The translations under genes and the position numbers were made by a program. From Silvimonas terrae (GTDB lineage Bacteria; Pseudomonadota; Gammaproteobacteria; Burkholderiales; Chitinibacteraceae), in NCBI RefSeq assembly GCF_014202765.1, contig NZ_JACHHN010000012.1:1-64000 (forward strand): DNA of 64,000 bases, given 5' to 3'. Under the pieces are notes generated by a model. The model was not told where the DNA came from and searched no databases. It worked only from the letters and a program-made list of their open reading frames with translations. Position 1 is the stretch's first letter; each line of letters opens with the position of its first letter. Below are positions 18,086 to 28,108 of this stretch, piece by piece.

Positions 18086-19438
18086 TCACCCCTTCAACGT
18101 CACAATCTCTTCCGCCACCGTCGGGTGCAGTGCCACCGTCTGCCGGAACTGGCTCCAGGTGGCGTTCGCGGTCAGCGCTACGCCGACCAGTTGTGCCATT
18201 TCCGCCACGCCTTCACCCAACAGGTGCATGCCGACGACCTTGTCGGTCGGCGCGTCAATCAGCACCTTGATGAACACCTGATCCTCCAGCCCGCCAAACA
18301 ACTGGGTCATGGCCCGGAACCTGGTTTTCAGTATCTTGAGTTGCGGGTAGCGCTGGCGGGCCGTGTGCTCGGGCAGGCCGACCGTGCCAATTTCCGGGCT
18401 GGAGAACACGGCGGTGGGGACCATTTCATAGTCAAAGTCCGCCACGCTCATGCCGCCATAAAGGCGATCCGCAAAGGCCTGGCCTTCACGGATGGCCACC
18501 GGTGTGAGGTTGAGCCGATCGGTGACGTCGCCAATGGCATAGATGGAGGGCACATTGGTGCGGCCGTGGTTATCCACCACAATGGCGCCCCGTTCATTGG
18601 TTTTGACGTCCACATTGGCCAGGCCCAGCCCGCGTGTATTGGGCGCGCGGCCGGTGCAGAGCATGACGGTATCGACGTCCAGCGTAAAGCCATCATTGGC
18701 CGTCACCCGCAGGCCTTCTGCCGTTTGTACCACCCGTTGCAGACCCTGGCTGCGCAGCAGCTTGATCCCGCGCCGGGCCTGGTGTTCGGCCAGTAGCTCG
18801 GCCACTTCTTCATCAAACCCGCGCAGAAGATGATCACCGCGAATGATCTGGGTGACCTCGCTACCCAGCCCGGCAAAGATGCCGGCAAATTCCACGGCAA
18901 TGTAACCGCCGCCCACAATCAGGACGCGCTCGGGTTGCTCGGGCAGGTGGAACGCTTCGTCCGAGGTAATGGCCAGTTCATTGCCCGGAAAATCCGGCCG
19001 GGTAGGGTGGCCGCCAGTGGCAATCAGGATGGTGCCTGCGCTAATACGCTGACCGCTGCGGCCCAGTTCAATGGTGTGCGGGTCAATGATCTCGGCGTGA
19101 TCGGCATGAATGGTCACGCCGGCCTTTTCCAGATTGGTTTGGTAAATCCCCTCCAGTCGGCTGATTTCCGTGTCTTTGTGGGTGATCAGGCTGGACCAGT
19201 CAAATTCCGCCTCACCCGGTGTCCAGCCGTAACCACGGCTGGCGCGAAATTGATCGGGAAAACGACTGGCGTACACCATCAGCTTTTTGGGGACACAACC
19301 CCGGTTTACGCAAGTGCCGCCGAAGTTGGCGCTCTCTGCAATGGCGACTTTGGCGCCGTGGTTCGCCGCAATACGCGCGGCACGCACGCCGCCAGAACCG
19401 CCGCCAATAACAAACAGATCGACATCGTGTTGTTGCAT
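18086..19438 (-). CDS. gor: Glutathione-disulfide reductase
   Basis: A 450-residue flavoenzyme that reduces glutathione disulfide with NADPH in the cytoplasm. The FAD motif GGGSGGVRAARIAANHG and the redox disulfide GGTCVNRGCVPKKLM are at the N-terminus. The NADPH motif is GGGYIAVEFAGIFAGLG. The C-terminal HPTVAEEIV holds the catalytic His-Glu pair. ATG 19438 gives the same length as E. coli Gor. A longer frame to 19459 exists but adds residues not found in the family. Confidence 0.95.
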   Translation of the reverse strand: MQQHDVDLFVIGGGSGGVRAARIAANHGAKVAIAESANFGGTCVNRGCVPKKLMVYASRFPDQFRASRGYGWTPGEAEFDWSSLITHKDTEISRLEGIYQTNLEKAGVTIHADHAEIIDPHTIELGRSGQRISAGTILIATGGHPTRPDFPGNELAITSDEAFHLPEQPERVLIVGGGYIAVEFAGIFAGLGSEVTQIIRGDHLLRGFDEEVAELLAEHQARRGIKLLRSQGLQRVVQTAEGLRVTANDGFTLDVDTVMLCTGRAPNTRGLGLANVDVKTNERGAIVVDNHGRTNVPSIYAIGDVTDRLNLTPVAIREGQAFADRLYGGMSVADFDYEMVPTAVFSSPEIGTVGLPEHTARQRYPQLKILKTRFRAMTQLFGGLEDQVFIKVLIDAPTDKVVGMHLLGEGVAEMAQLVGVALTANATWSQFRQTVALHPTVAEEIVTLKG

Positions 19439-19579
19439 ATACCGTCTCCATACAGGCAATGAGCAGATTGCCTTGAGTGTTGATCCAAAGAATGACCAAA
19501 CGCAAGCCGCCCACAGACCAATTGCCAGGGGCGCGGGGCTGTTCTACGCTGCGGCTTTTAATGACAGCGAGTAGCGTGG

Positions 19580-20167
19580 ATGGGCAAGAACAGACTGGAA
19601 GCTTTCAGTGATGGCGTGTTGGCCATCATCATCACCATCATGGTGCTGGAACTCAAAGTGCCGCACGGGGGCGATTTATCCGCTTTGCTGGGCATGTGGC
19701 CAGTGCTGGTGTCTTATATCCTGAGCTTCATCTATGTCGGCATTTACTGGAACAACCACCACAATTTGTTCCACGCGGCGACGTCCGTCAGTGGCGGCGT
19801 GCTGTGGGCCAATCTGCATCTGTTGTTCTGGCTGTCGCTGATCCCGGTGACCACGGCCTGGCTGGGCGAACACCCCAATCTGGCCTGGCCGGCTGCCCTG
19901 TATGGCTTGGTGTTGCTGGGCTCTGCCTTTGCCTATTACTTGCTGACCTGCGCGCTGATTGCGCGGCATGGCACGCAATCGAAACTGGCGCGTTCTTTGG
20001 GGCGCGATTTCAAGGGGCGGTTGTCCATTGTGCTGTATGCCGCAGGCGTGGGGAGCGCCTTTGTGCATTCTGCGTTGGCCTGCGCTTTTTATGCCGGTGT
20101 AGCGGCGTTGTGGCTGGTGCCGGATCGGCGTTTTGAGAAGCGACTGGCGGAAAACACGGAAGAGTAA
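19580..20167 (+). CDS. TMEM175-type potassium channel (DUF1211)
   Basis: A 195-residue inner-membrane protein of about five to six segments. It starts NRLEAFSDGVLAIIITIMVL, which carries the family's FSDG signature in the first helix, and continues with YVGIYWNNHHNLFH. Bacterial TMEM175 proteins form potassium-leak channels. It is transcribed alone and shares a bidirectional terminator with the next gene. Confidence 0.9.
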   Translation: MGKNRLEAFSDGVLAIIITIMVLELKVPHGGDLSALLGMWPVLVSYILSFIYVGIYWNNHHNLFHAATSVSGGVLWANLHLLFWLSLIPVTTAWLGEHPNLAWPAALYGLVLLGSAFAYYLLTCALIARHGTQSKLARSLGRDFKGRLSIVLYAAGVGSAFVHSALACAFYAGVAALWLVPDRRFEKRLAENTEE

Positions 20168-20181
20168 GCGGCGGATACACC

Positions 20182-20214
20182 GCAAAAAAGCCGGCGGTAT
20201 GCCGGCTTTTTTGC
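20182..20214. terminator. Bidirectional terminator
   Basis: GCAAAAAAGCCGGC, short loop, GCCGGCTTTTTTGC. A-run and T-run on both sides serve the channel gene (plus) and the oxidoreductase gene (minus). Confidence 0.92.
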
Positions 20215-20236
20215 TGCTGGATGATGATCGCCTGCA

Positions 20237-21253
20237 TTAGCCACGTGGTAATTCACAGACTTCAGAAAGCAGTTCGTAGGAACGCAGCCGCTCGGCATGA
20301 TCGAACACGGCGGCGTTGGCCATCACTTCATTCACGCCGTACTCCTCGATAAACTCATTGAGTTTGGCCTTCACCGTGACCGGGCTGCCAACAATGGAAG
20401 CGCCCAGTTGCGCCATCACTGTCGCGCGTTCATGCGGCTGCCAGTAGTCGTCGATATTGCTCACCGGTTCTTCCAGCGGGCCAGGATTGCCACGGATCAT
20501 CCCCAGGAAACGGCGCTGGGCAGAGGTCGCCAGAAACGCCGCGCGTTCATCCGTATCGGCAGCAATGACGTTGATCCCGGCCATGGCATACGGCTGTTCC
20601 AGCACGCGGGACGGGCGGAAGGTATGGCGATAGAGGTCAAACGCGGCCTTCATGTTGCGCGGCGCAAACTGCCCGGCAAAGGCAAACGGCAGGCCCAGAT
20701 AACCTGCCAGTTGGGCAGAGAAACCGCTGGAACCCAGCAACCAGATGGGGACATCCAGCCCTTCGCCTGGCACGGCGTGAATGCCATTGCCGCCGCCATG
20801 CAGGTCAGGGCGGAAGTAGGCGCGCAGTTCGTCCAGCATTTGCGGGAACTGGTCGCCATCCGCCCCGGAATCACGCCGCAGCGCACGCATGGTGGCCTGG
20901 TCAGTTCCCGGCGCACGGCCCAGACCGAGGTCGATACGGCCAGGGTAGAGGGATTCCAGCGTGCCAAATTGCTCGGCAATCACCAGCGGCGAATGGTTGG
21001 GCAGCATGATGCCGCCCGAGCCCACCCGAATACGCTGAGTGCCGCCGGCCACATGGCCAATCACCACCGATGTGGCGGCGCTGGCAATGCCGCGCATGCC
21101 GTGGTGCTCCGCCAGCCAGTAGCGGTGATAACCCCAGCGGTCTGCATGCTGGGCCAGATCAAGGGTATTGGCCAGGGCCTTGGCCGGATTGGACCCCGCC
21201 ACAATGGGCGAGAGGTCAAGAATGGAAACCGGGATGTTGGTGCGTGTGCTCAT
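20237..21253 (-). CDS. Luciferase-like (LLM class) flavin-dependent monooxygenase
   Basis: A 338-residue protein of the bacterial-luciferase fold. It has the family's early segment [18 protein letters not shown], then YWLAEHHGM and [20 protein letters not shown] with the conserved [13 protein letters not shown]. It resembles E. coli YhbW. ATG 21253 is chosen because upstream in-frame codons add no family sequence. The substrate is unknown. Confidence 0.9.
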   Translation of the reverse strand: MSTRTNIPVSILDLSPIVAGSNPAKALANTLDLAQHADRWGYHRYWLAEHHGMRGIASAATSVVIGHVAGGTQRIRVGSGGIMLPNHSPLVIAEQFGTLESLYPGRIDLGLGRAPGTDQATMRALRRDSGADGDQFPQMLDELRAYFRPDLHGGGNGIHAVPGEGLDVPIWLLGSSGFSAQLAGYLGLPFAFAGQFAPRNMKAAFDLYRHTFRPSRVLEQPYAMAGINVIAADTDERAAFLATSAQRRFLGMIRGNPGPLEEPVSNIDDYWQPHERATVMAQLGASIVGSPVTVKAKLNEFIEEYGVNEVMANAAVFDHAERLRSYELLSEVCELPRG

Positions 21254-21329
21254 GGTCTTTCCGGCAAGCGGGGGAACCGGATAAATGAGGGCTCGACCCA
21301 TAATTTCAAGACGATTGGTCTAATGGCGA

Positions 21330-21944
21330 TTACACCACCAGCGAGACGGCCAGCAGCAACATGACCGCGCCAATGAGGCCATCCAGTACCCGCCACGCCC
21401 GTGGATTGGCAAACACCGGCGACAACAGGCGTGCACCAAAGCCCAGACCGATAAACCAAAGGGTAGATGCCGTCATTGCCCCCACCGCAAACCACGGCTG
21501 CGCGACAGGCGCTTGCTGGCTGGCAATCGAACCCAGTAGCACCACGGTATCCAGATAGACATGCGGGTTGAGCCAGGTCAGGGCCAGGATGGTCAGCGCC
21601 GCTTGCTGCCAGGTCAGCACCGGTACACCACCGGATGCGTGCAAAGCACCTGTGGCAAAGGCCGCGCGCCAGGCCCGCAAGCCATACCACACCAGAAAGG
21701 CCGCGCCCGCCCAGCGCGCCAAGGTCATCAGTGCCGGGCTGTGATCAATCAACGCACCCATGCCGGCCACACCGGCACCAATCAGCAACACATCACCCAC
21801 GATGCAGACCAGCACGGTCAGGCCAAGGTGTTGCCGCGACAGCCCCATGCGCAACACATGCGCGTTCTGCCCGCCAATCGCCATGATCAGGCTGCCGCCC
21901 AATCCCAAACCTTTAAGCCACGCTGCAAACATCATCGCCATCAT
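21330..21944 (-). CDS. argO: LysE/ArgO-family amino-acid exporter
   Basis: A 204-residue inner-membrane protein of six segments. The N-terminal GLGLGGSLIMAIGGQNAHVLRMGL matches ArgO (YggA), including the IGGQNA motif. ArgO exports arginine and related basic amino acids. It is divergent from the ArgP-type regulator gene, the arrangement expected for this pair. The substrate call follows from the family and the neighbour. Confidence 0.88.
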   Translation of the reverse strand: MMAMMFAAWLKGLGLGGSLIMAIGGQNAHVLRMGLSRQHLGLTVLVCIVGDVLLIGAGVAGMGALIDHSPALMTLARWAGAAFLVWYGLRAWRAAFATGALHASGGVPVLTWQQAALTILALTWLNPHVYLDTVVLLGSIASQQAPVAQPWFAVGAMTASTLWFIGLGFGARLLSPVFANPRAWRVLDGLIGAVMLLLAVSLVV

Positions 21945-22050
21945 TCCTGGAGTCTTGAATCTGGCAGGATTGTGAATGGCTTGCAGCGTGAACAGAAGAG
22001 TTATTAATATCTTTCAGATTGGATAAAAATGGCTAATGAAGGAGCATGCT

Positions 22051-22959
22051 GTGAACCTGGATCATCGGCAGACCGATGCACTGCTGGCCGTCATCGAAAC
22101 CGGTAGTTTCGATGCTGCGGCAGCGCGACTGCACGTGACGCAATCTGCGGTATCACAACGCATTCGCGCACTGGAAACCGCGCTGGGCCAGCCCCTGATC
22201 ATCCGCAGTCGTCCGGCGCGCCCCACCTTGCACGGTCAGCGCCTGCTGCAATACCTGCGCCGTACCGCCATGCTGGATCAGGAACTGGCCGCCGAACTGG
22301 CCGACAACGCCCGCGCGCCGCTGGTGGTGCGCCTGGCCATCAACGCCGACACACTGGGCACGTGGTTTGTCCCCGCCGTTGCACCCTTGCTGCTCAAAGA
22401 GAATGTCTTGCTGGAAGTCATGCTGGACGATCAGGACCACACGTTTGCCTGGCTGGAATCCGGCGAAGCGACGGGCTGCGTGACCAGCGAGGCCGAACCC
22501 ATGCGCGGTTGTCAGTCTTATGCCTTGGGCACCATGCGTTACCACATGCTCGCCTCACCCGACTATTGCCGGCGCTGGTACCCCGATGGCTTCACCCGCG
22601 CGGCCGCCCGCCATGCCCCGGTGATGGTGTTCAACCGTAAAGATGCCCTGCAGGCGGACTTCATGGAAGAACGCTTTGGGCTGACCCGGGACGTTTACCC
22701 CAGTCATTACATCCCCTCGCATGATTCTTACTTTGCGGCGGTCAAACTGGGGCTGGGGTGCGGGATGATTCCGGAACAACAGTATGGTGACCTGGTGGCG
22801 ACGGGCGCACTGGTTGACCTGGCGCCGGATCAGCCGGTGGACGTGGCCTTGTACTGGCATGCATGGAAAGTACAATCGCCACGGCTGGAGTCGTTGACGC
22901 AGCGGATTGTGGCGGCAGCGCGGGAGGTATTGGGTGGGGGTGAGGGGGTACCAGGATAG
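22051..22959 (+). CDS. argP: LysR-type regulator, ArgP/IciA family
   Basis: A 302-residue LysR regulator. The N-terminal helix-turn-helix lies in AAAARLHVTQSAVSQRIRAL and the co-inducer domain follows. The start is taken as GTG 22051 because AAGGAG ends six bases before it. ATG 22036 lies upstream of that site and would place the ribosome-binding site inside the gene. ArgP activates argO in response to basic amino acids. The divergent 106-base gap has a small ATCT-N3-AGAT dyad at 22009-22019 that could be part of its site. Confidence 0.9.
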   Translation: MNLDHRQTDALLAVIETGSFDAAAARLHVTQSAVSQRIRALETALGQPLIIRSRPARPTLHGQRLLQYLRRTAMLDQELAAELADNARAPLVVRLAINADTLGTWFVPAVAPLLLKENVLLEVMLDDQDHTFAWLESGEATGCVTSEAEPMRGCQSYALGTMRYHMLASPDYCRRWYPDGFTRAAARHAPVMVFNRKDALQADFMEERFGLTRDVYPSHYIPSHDSYFAAVKLGLGCGMIPEQQYGDLVATGALVDLAPDQPVDVALYWHAWKVQSPRLESLTQRIVAAAREVLGGGEGVPG

Positions 22960-23140
22960 TGATGATGGTTACCGAGGAGTGGCTGCGGCGGGTAGGCTTT
23001 GTTGATAGGCCGGCCCGGATGGAGGTGGTCTGAAGATGTTTGCCGTAGGGTGGATTCGGAGCGCCAGCGACAATCCACCGTAGCGATGTGTGTTAGCGCC
23101 TGGCGGCGCGGTGTTTTGATACCGGCAGTGGCCGGAGCAC

Positions 23141-23174
23141 GTTACTTTTCTTTGCTTCGCCAAAGAAAAGTAAC
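23141..23174. repeat. Perfect 14-base hairpin inside the repeat block
   Basis: GTTACTTTTCTTTG and CAAAGAAAAGTAAC are exact complements around a six-base loop. It is A/T-rich, in contrast to its surroundings, and resembles a dispersed repeat seen in many beta- and gammaproteobacteria. Confidence 0.85.
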
Positions 23175-23354
23175 CAAAAGAAAGGCGACCCTGCGACAGC
23201 GCCCCTTCGGGGTTCCCTGCGCTTCTCGCAAAGTCCGGCTGGCTACGGGAACTCGCTTCGCTCAAACACCCCTTCGCCGAAACCCCGGACTTCGCTGCGA
23301 TGCTCGGCGCTGCCGGAGGGGAGGCAGGTCAAAAACAACGACAACATCAAAAGC

Positions 23355-23378
23355 AACCCCAACCCCAACCCCAACCCC
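23355..23378. repeat. Four tandem AACCCC hexamers
   Basis: Exactly four uninterrupted AACCCC units. On the minus strand this is (GGGGTT)4, the minimum for an intramolecular G-quadruplex. Confidence 0.9.
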
Positions 23379-23422
23379 GCAAACCGTCTGCCCACAAGAA
23401 TGTTTCGCCTCGCCCGCCACGT

Positions 23423-23559
23423 CGTCATTCCCGCGGAGGCGGGAATCCAGCCCGCAGCCCAATGGGCTGCTTGCGGTGGGTTGCCACCATTGCTTCGCGA
23501 TTCCATCTTGAAGAATGTGCAGGCATTGCAGCTGGATTCCAGCTCAAGGCCGGAATGAC
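23423..23559. repeat. Paired inverted repeat (REPIN-like), copy 2
   Basis: Inverted 28-base units at 23423-23450 and 23532-23559 share CGTCATTCC...GGAATCCAG with the doublet at 17905-18048. The loop sequence is different. It sits inside the 820-base element. Confidence 0.8.
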
Positions 23560-23962
23560 AAGTTAAGTGGGACGCAGGTTGGATCGGTCGTTGTCGTTGT
23601 CGTTGGGGCTGTTTTTGACGTTCTTTCCCCATCAAAGCCCAGCGCCGAAGGAGGGAGGGAGACTTTGGGCTCCCGACCAACCGAGGGCAGCCCGGAGGGC
23701 CGCCACCCCGCTGCAACTGTCATCTGCTATGCCGGCATCTTTGTGGGGGTACCCACCAAGGGGCAGGCTGGGGTCGCCTTTCTTTGCCTGCTTTCTTTGG
23801 GGCCGCCGAGGTGGCGAAGCAAGTTGCACGATAAATGTGTACTGCAAATCAGGGTGCTCCGGCCACCGCCGGTATCAAACGCCTTTCAAACCCGCGCAGA
23901 GGGCGCTAACACAGTTTGTATTGCCGGCCAGGTCACCACACATTCACTCTCCGGCAGCAGGT

Positions 23963-24001
23963 CAAAAAAAACGCCGCTTCTAAATCAGCGGCGTTTTTTT
24001 A
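23963..24001. terminator. Terminator of metG
   Basis: AAAAAAAACGCCGC, six-base loop, GCGGCGTTTTTTT. It lies 28 bases past the metG stop on the minus strand and is symmetric. Confidence 0.92.
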
Positions 24002-24029
24002 CAGCCAGGGCGGTAAGCCCCAAAACAAC

Positions 24030-26084
24030 TCACTTCACCCGCATCCCCGGCTTGGCACCCAGGTCCGGCGTCAGGATATACAAGCCACCATCCCCACCCG
24101 CAGCCAGCACCATGCCCTCAGACAGACCAAATTTCATCTTGCGCGGGGCCAGGTTGGCGACCATCACGGTGTGGCGGCCGATCAAGTCTTCCGGCTTGTA
24201 GGCGCTCTTGATACCGGCAAACACGTTGCGGGTTTCCGGCAGGCCAATGTCCAGCGTCAGTTGCAGCAGTTTCTCCGCGCCTTCCACGTGCTGGGCGTTC
24301 ACAATCCTGGCGATACGCAGGTCAATCTTGCCGAAATCATCAATGTTGATGACGGGTTCGATTTCCGGAATTTCATAATCCGGCTTGGCTGCGGCAGGTT
24401 CGTTGCTGGTCGGGGCCAGGCTTTGTTTGTTTTCTTCGATCAAGGCTTCAATGTTCTTTGGATCTACGCGCTGCATCAGGTGCTGGTACACGTTGATGGT
24501 GTGGCCGGTCAGCAGTGTGCTGGCGTCAGCCCAGGTCAGCGGGGCAATATTGAGGAAGCTTTCCACGTCGGCAGCCAGTTTCGGCAGCACCGGCTTCAGG
24601 TACACGGTCAGGATGCGGAAGGCGTTGATCAGCACCGAGCACACGCGTTGCAGTTCGGCATCCTGGCCTTCTTGCTTGGCAATTTCCCACGGCTTGTGCG
24701 CGTCTACCCATTGGTTGACCTCATCGGTCAGCGCCATGATGTCGCGGATGGCGCGGCTGTATTCGCGGCTTTCCCACAGGCCGGCAATCTGCTCCGACGC
24801 AGCCTGCAGTTTGGCCAGCGGGCCGCTGTCGCCCAGGTCGGCGGCCAGTTGGCCGTCAAAACGCTTGGTGATGAAACCGGCAGCGCGGCTGGCAATGTTG
24901 ATGTACTTGCCGATCAGATCACTGTTCACGCGGGCGACGAAGTCTTCCAGGTTCAGGTCGATATCTTCAATGTTCGCGTTGAGCTTGGCGGCAAAGTAAT
25001 AGCGCAGCCATTCCGGGTTCAGGTGGCGCAGGTAAGACTCGGCGGTGATGAAGGTGCCGCGGCTCTTGGACATCTTCTGGCCGTCGACCGTCAAAAAGCC
25101 GTGCGCATTGATGCCGGTCGGGGTGCGGTAACCGGCGTATTCCAGCATGGCCGGCCAGAACAGGGCGTGGAAGTACAGAATGTCCTTGCCGATGTGGTGA
25201 TACAACTCGGCACCGGAATCCTTGTTCCAGAAGGCATCAAAGTCGATGCCGGTGCGATCGCACAGTTGCTGGAAGCTGGCCATGTAACCGACCGGCGCAT
25301 CCAGCCATACATAGAAATACTTGCCCGGCGCATCGGGGATTTCAAAGCCGAAATAGGGCGCGTCGCGGCTGATGTCCCAGTCATTCAGGCCGGCATCAAA
25401 CCACTCTTGCAATTTATTGGCGGCGCCTTCCTGCAAACGCAGGCGGTCGTTGCCATTGACGTTGACACGACCGGACGTCCAGCTACGCAAGAATTCCTCG
25501 CAATCGCCCAGCTTGAAGAAGTAATGCTCGGAGTCACGCAGCTCTGGCGTAGCGCCGGAAATGGCGGAGTACGGGTTGATCAGATCGGTCGGGGCATAGG
25601 TAGTGCCACAGACTTCACAGTTGTCACCGTATTGATCCTTGGCATGGCACTTGGGGCATTCGCCTTTGACAAAGCGGTCTGGCAGAAACATGTTTTTCTG
25701 CGGATCGTACAACTGGCTGATGGTGCGGTTGGCGATCTTGCCGTTGGCTTTGAGTGCGTTGTAAATGCGGTAGGAATACTGGCGGTTTTCTTCCGAATGC
25801 GTGCTGCCGTAGTTGTCGTAGTTCACCAGGAACCCGGCAAAGTCTTGCTCGTGCGCTTTTTTGGCATCGGCAATCAGTTGTTCCGGCGTAATGCCCAGGT
25901 TTTGCGCCCGCAGCATGATCGGCGTGCCGTGGGTGTCATCGGCACAGACGGCGTAGCACTCGTGCCCGCGCATCTTCTGAAAACGCGCCCAGGTGTCGGT
26001 CTGGATATGTTCCAGCATATGCCCAAGGTGCAGTGGACCGTTGGCATAAGGGAGGGCGGAGGTAATCAGTATCTTGCGCTTCAT
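24030..26084 (-). CDS. metG: Methionyl-tRNA synthetase
   Basis: A 684-residue class I synthetase, close to E. coli MetG in length. The N-terminus [20 protein letters not shown] contains the HIGH-like HLGH. The zinc knuckle Cys are in [17 protein letters not shown] and the KMSKS loop is present as such. A C-terminal dimer/tRNA-binding domain starts near [15 protein letters not shown] 26084 is chosen because the family starts at this point; in-frame residues further upstream are unlike MetG. A terminator follows. An acyltransferase gene lies 89 bases upstream on the same strand. Confidence 0.97.
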   Translation of the reverse strand: MKRKILITSALPYANGPLHLGHMLEHIQTDTWARFQKMRGHECYAVCADDTHGTPIMLRAQNLGITPEQLIADAKKAHEQDFAGFLVNYDNYGSTHSEENRQYSYRIYNALKANGKIANRTISQLYDPQKNMFLPDRFVKGECPKCHAKDQYGDNCEVCGTTYAPTDLINPYSAISGATPELRDSEHYFFKLGDCEEFLRSWTSGRVNVNGNDRLRLQEGAANKLQEWFDAGLNDWDISRDAPYFGFEIPDAPGKYFYVWLDAPVGYMASFQQLCDRTGIDFDAFWNKDSGAELYHHIGKDILYFHALFWPAMLEYAGYRTPTGINAHGFLTVDGQKMSKSRGTFITAESYLRHLNPEWLRYYFAAKLNANIEDIDLNLEDFVARVNSDLIGKYINIASRAAGFITKRFDGQLAADLGDSGPLAKLQAASEQIAGLWESREYSRAIRDIMALTDEVNQWVDAHKPWEIAKQEGQDAELQRVCSVLINAFRILTVYLKPVLPKLAADVESFLNIAPLTWADASTLLTGHTINVYQHLMQRVDPKNIEALIEENKQSLAPTSNEPAAAKPDYEIPEIEPVINIDDFGKIDLRIARIVNAQHVEGAEKLLQLTLDIGLPETRNVFAGIKSAYKPEDLIGRHTVMVANLAPRKMKFGLSEGMVLAAGGDGGLYILTPDLGAKPGMRVK

Positions 26085-26173
26085 GGGATCAGGCTGTCCG
26101 TGTTGAACAATCGAATTGGCGATTATACCGCAAGAGACAGCCTGATCTGAAAAGCACTCCGTCCGTTTTACCG

Positions 26174-27292
26174 TCAAGAAGAAGACGCTACGACCTCGCC
26201 CATGCCTTGTGTGGAGGCGGCCTGAGCTTCGCGCTGGCGCCGCACCCGTTTGAGCGGCAGCCAAAGCACGGCCAGCCACGGCACGCGGGAAACCACCCGG
26301 AAGGCCAGTGCCGGCAGAATCATGGCTGCCAGCCAGGAGGCGATTGCTGCCAGCAGCAAGATATGGCTGTGCTCCATGAAAAAGCGAAAGACCCGGCGTT
26401 GCAGATAATCATGAAACAGCAAGATAAACAGACTTGCTGCCGCGGCCTGCGTGAGCAACCGGGTCAACATGGGCCTGTGCCGCGAAATCCAGACCGCTGC
26501 CGAGAGCACCAGATAAACACCGCAGACCGTCTGCCCGATGTTGCACACATAATCGTCAAACACCCTGTCGTTCAGGTTCATCTCTCCGGATGAGAGATAG
26601 TGCAGCAGGATAAAGGCAACAAGGCCGAGGAATGCCACTACCGGGTGTGGTTCAAAGGTGCGCAAACGTTGACGCAAGGCATGCCCGACCAGAAAGATGG
26701 GGACCGTAATCAGCAGCAGATCTGCACTGAACGGAAACCCCAGCTCGCTATAGATGGCCGGTGTTGCCGAATAAGCCACGTTTGTGAGTGGAATTGGCAT
26801 CTCCTGCAGTTGTTGAAACATCTCCCACGCCAGCGTCACGCTGGTTACCCCGAGCAGCAACGACAGCCATTGCGCAATGCGCAACCGCTCCGCAATGTTC
26901 AGATAAACCCGCGCCGTGATAAACACCAGAAACAGATGCGGCAGGAACCACAGTGGTGTCCAGCGCAGCGTGCCACCCGTGCCGTAAAGAGAACCGGCGA
27001 CGTATTGCACGAACGGGTCGCGTGACAGTAATGGCTGGAGTGGCGCCACCACAATCAGCGTGACAAAGAAGGGTTTGAGCACGCCGTCGAGCTTGGCCAG
27101 GGTCAGCTTGCCCAGAGACAGCGTGTCGTTGAAAAACACCCCTGACATCAGGAAGAACATAGGCATGTTGATGGAATGCAGCACCTGATGTGCCATGGGG
27201 TTGATGTGCTGAAAGATCAGGTTATGGCCCAGGACGACAAGTGTAATACCCATGCCGCGGGCCACATCCAGATGCTGGATGCGCTGTTGCAT
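26174..27292 (-). CDS. Acyltransferase family 3 membrane protein
   Basis: A 372-residue polytopic membrane protein of about ten segments. It begins [21 protein letters not shown], with the Arg and His spacing of the acyltransferase-3 family, and has [13 protein letters not shown] in the next segment. Members O-acylate sugars of the cell surface. It is a second, distantly related member in this window. It reads toward metG but a functional link is not implied. Its promoter region is an unusually A/T-rich gap. Confidence 0.85.
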   Translation of the reverse strand: MQQRIQHLDVARGMGITLVVLGHNLIFQHINPMAHQVLHSINMPMFFLMSGVFFNDTLSLGKLTLAKLDGVLKPFFVTLIVVAPLQPLLSRDPFVQYVAGSLYGTGGTLRWTPLWFLPHLFLVFITARVYLNIAERLRIAQWLSLLLGVTSVTLAWEMFQQLQEMPIPLTNVAYSATPAIYSELGFPFSADLLLITVPIFLVGHALRQRLRTFEPHPVVAFLGLVAFILLHYLSSGEMNLNDRVFDDYVCNIGQTVCGVYLVLSAAVWISRHRPMLTRLLTQAAAASLFILLFHDYLQRRVFRFFMEHSHILLLAAIASWLAAMILPALAFRVVSRVPWLAVLWLPLKRVRRQREAQAASTQGMGEVVASSS

Positions 27293-27343
27293 TGATCACC
27301 TCTTTATGTGTGCGATTGGTTTTGTGGGTGATTCTACGGCGAT

Positions 27344-27410
27344 AACTTAAATAATTACAATAAAAGAAATAATTAAGTAATTAATAATATGGGCAATTCT
27401 TAAGTGATGG
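27344..27410. promoter_or_regulatory. A/T-rich divergent promoter region
   Basis: About 67 bases with very high A/T content in a 58 % GC chromosome. It contains the direct pair TAATTA-AG-TAATTA and lies between the acyltransferase (minus) and the TRIC-type gene (plus). It could hold UP elements or be bound by a nucleoid protein. Confidence 0.5.
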
Positions 27411-27487
27411 AAAGCGCTTGCGGACGGTACGCGACGGCAACCGCACCGGCGCGGTAACATGGCAGATTGGCATTTTCAGGCAAGGGC

Positions 27488-28108
27488 ATGGCCTTTCCGC
27501 TTTATTTTGAAGTCATCAACCAGATCGGCACGGCTGCTTTTGCCATGGCCGGGTATCTGGTCGGGGTGCGCAAACGGCTGGACTTGCTGGGTGTAGTGAT
27601 TGTGGCGCTCTTGACCGGCATTGGCGGCGGCATCATCCGTGACGTACTGGTCAATCGCACGCCACGCGCATTTGTGGACGTGTTGCCGCTCTACACCATT
27701 TTTGTCACGCTGGCGGTGTCCTGGCTGATCAAGCTGCATCAACGTCATACCGGCATGTTGCGCAAGCTGTTTATCGTGGCCGACTCGATTGGTCTGGTGG
27801 CGTTTAGCCTGGCTGGCGCGCACGTTGGCATGGATAGCAACCTGAATCTGTTTGGCGTGTGTTTCCTGGGTTTTGTCACCGCCGTGGGTGGCGGTGTGGT
27901 GCGAGACGTAATGGTGAACGACGTCCCCTTTATCCTGCGAGAAGACTTCTACGGCACAGTGGCCATTTTGTTATCGGTGGCGCTGTACGCCTGCCAGCAA
28001 TATGGCCTTGCCGGCGCAGTGGCCGAATGGACGCTGTTTGGCTTGGGCCTGGTGCTGCGTCTGGTCGCGCACAAGCGCGATTTCAGACTGCCCAAGGTGG
28101 AAGGATGA
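27488..28108 (+). CDS. TRIC-type cation channel / UPF0126 (YicG-like) protein
   Basis: A 206-residue inner-membrane protein of seven segments in two repeats. Each repeat carries the family's Gly-rich motif, GIGGGIIRDVLVNRTPRAF and GGGVVRDVMVNDVPFIL. These match bacterial trimeric intracellular cation (TRIC) channels. ATG 27488 is preferred to the in-frame TTG 27467. Its stop overlaps the next start as ATGA, so it is coupled to the Nudix gene. Confidence 0.9.
   Translation: MAFPLYFEVINQIGTAAFAMAGYLVGVRKRLDLLGVVIVALLTGIGGGIIRDVLVNRTPRAFVDVLPLYTIFVTLAVSWLIKLHQRHTGMLRKLFIVADSIGLVAFSLAGAHVGMDSNLNLFGVCFLGFVTAVGGGVVRDVMVNDVPFILREDFYGTVAILLSVALYACQQYGLAGAVAEWTLFGLGLVLRLVAHKRDFRLPKVEG

Larger units (their letters stand above)
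23090..23912. repeat. About 820-base element with imperfect inverted ends, no gene
   Basis: The left end (23090-23140) and right end (23854-23912) are inverted copies sharing GTGTTAGCGCC, GTTTGATACCGGC and GTGGCCGGAGCAC. Just inside, both ends carry CCAAAAGAAAGGCGACCC-like sequence in opposite orientation. Frames in between are short and of the well-known spurious type found in such repeats. Together with flanking bases 22960-24029 this is the largest gene-free stretch of the window. Confidence 0.65.

Noticed and set aside
22036-22050. ATG 22036 as the start of argP
   Set aside because: The good AAGGAG lies after this ATG and is correctly spaced for GTG 22051.
23341-23400. Possible CRISPR-like array
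   Set aside because: The repeats are six-base tandem units without spacers.
22999-24201. Several plus and minus frames in the repeat block
   Set aside because: They are the familiar spurious frames of dispersed repeats, low-complexity and crossing inverted ends.
23916-26150. A 744-codon plus frame opposite metG
   Set aside because: It spans the terminator and the antisense of metG; composition is that of a shadow frame.
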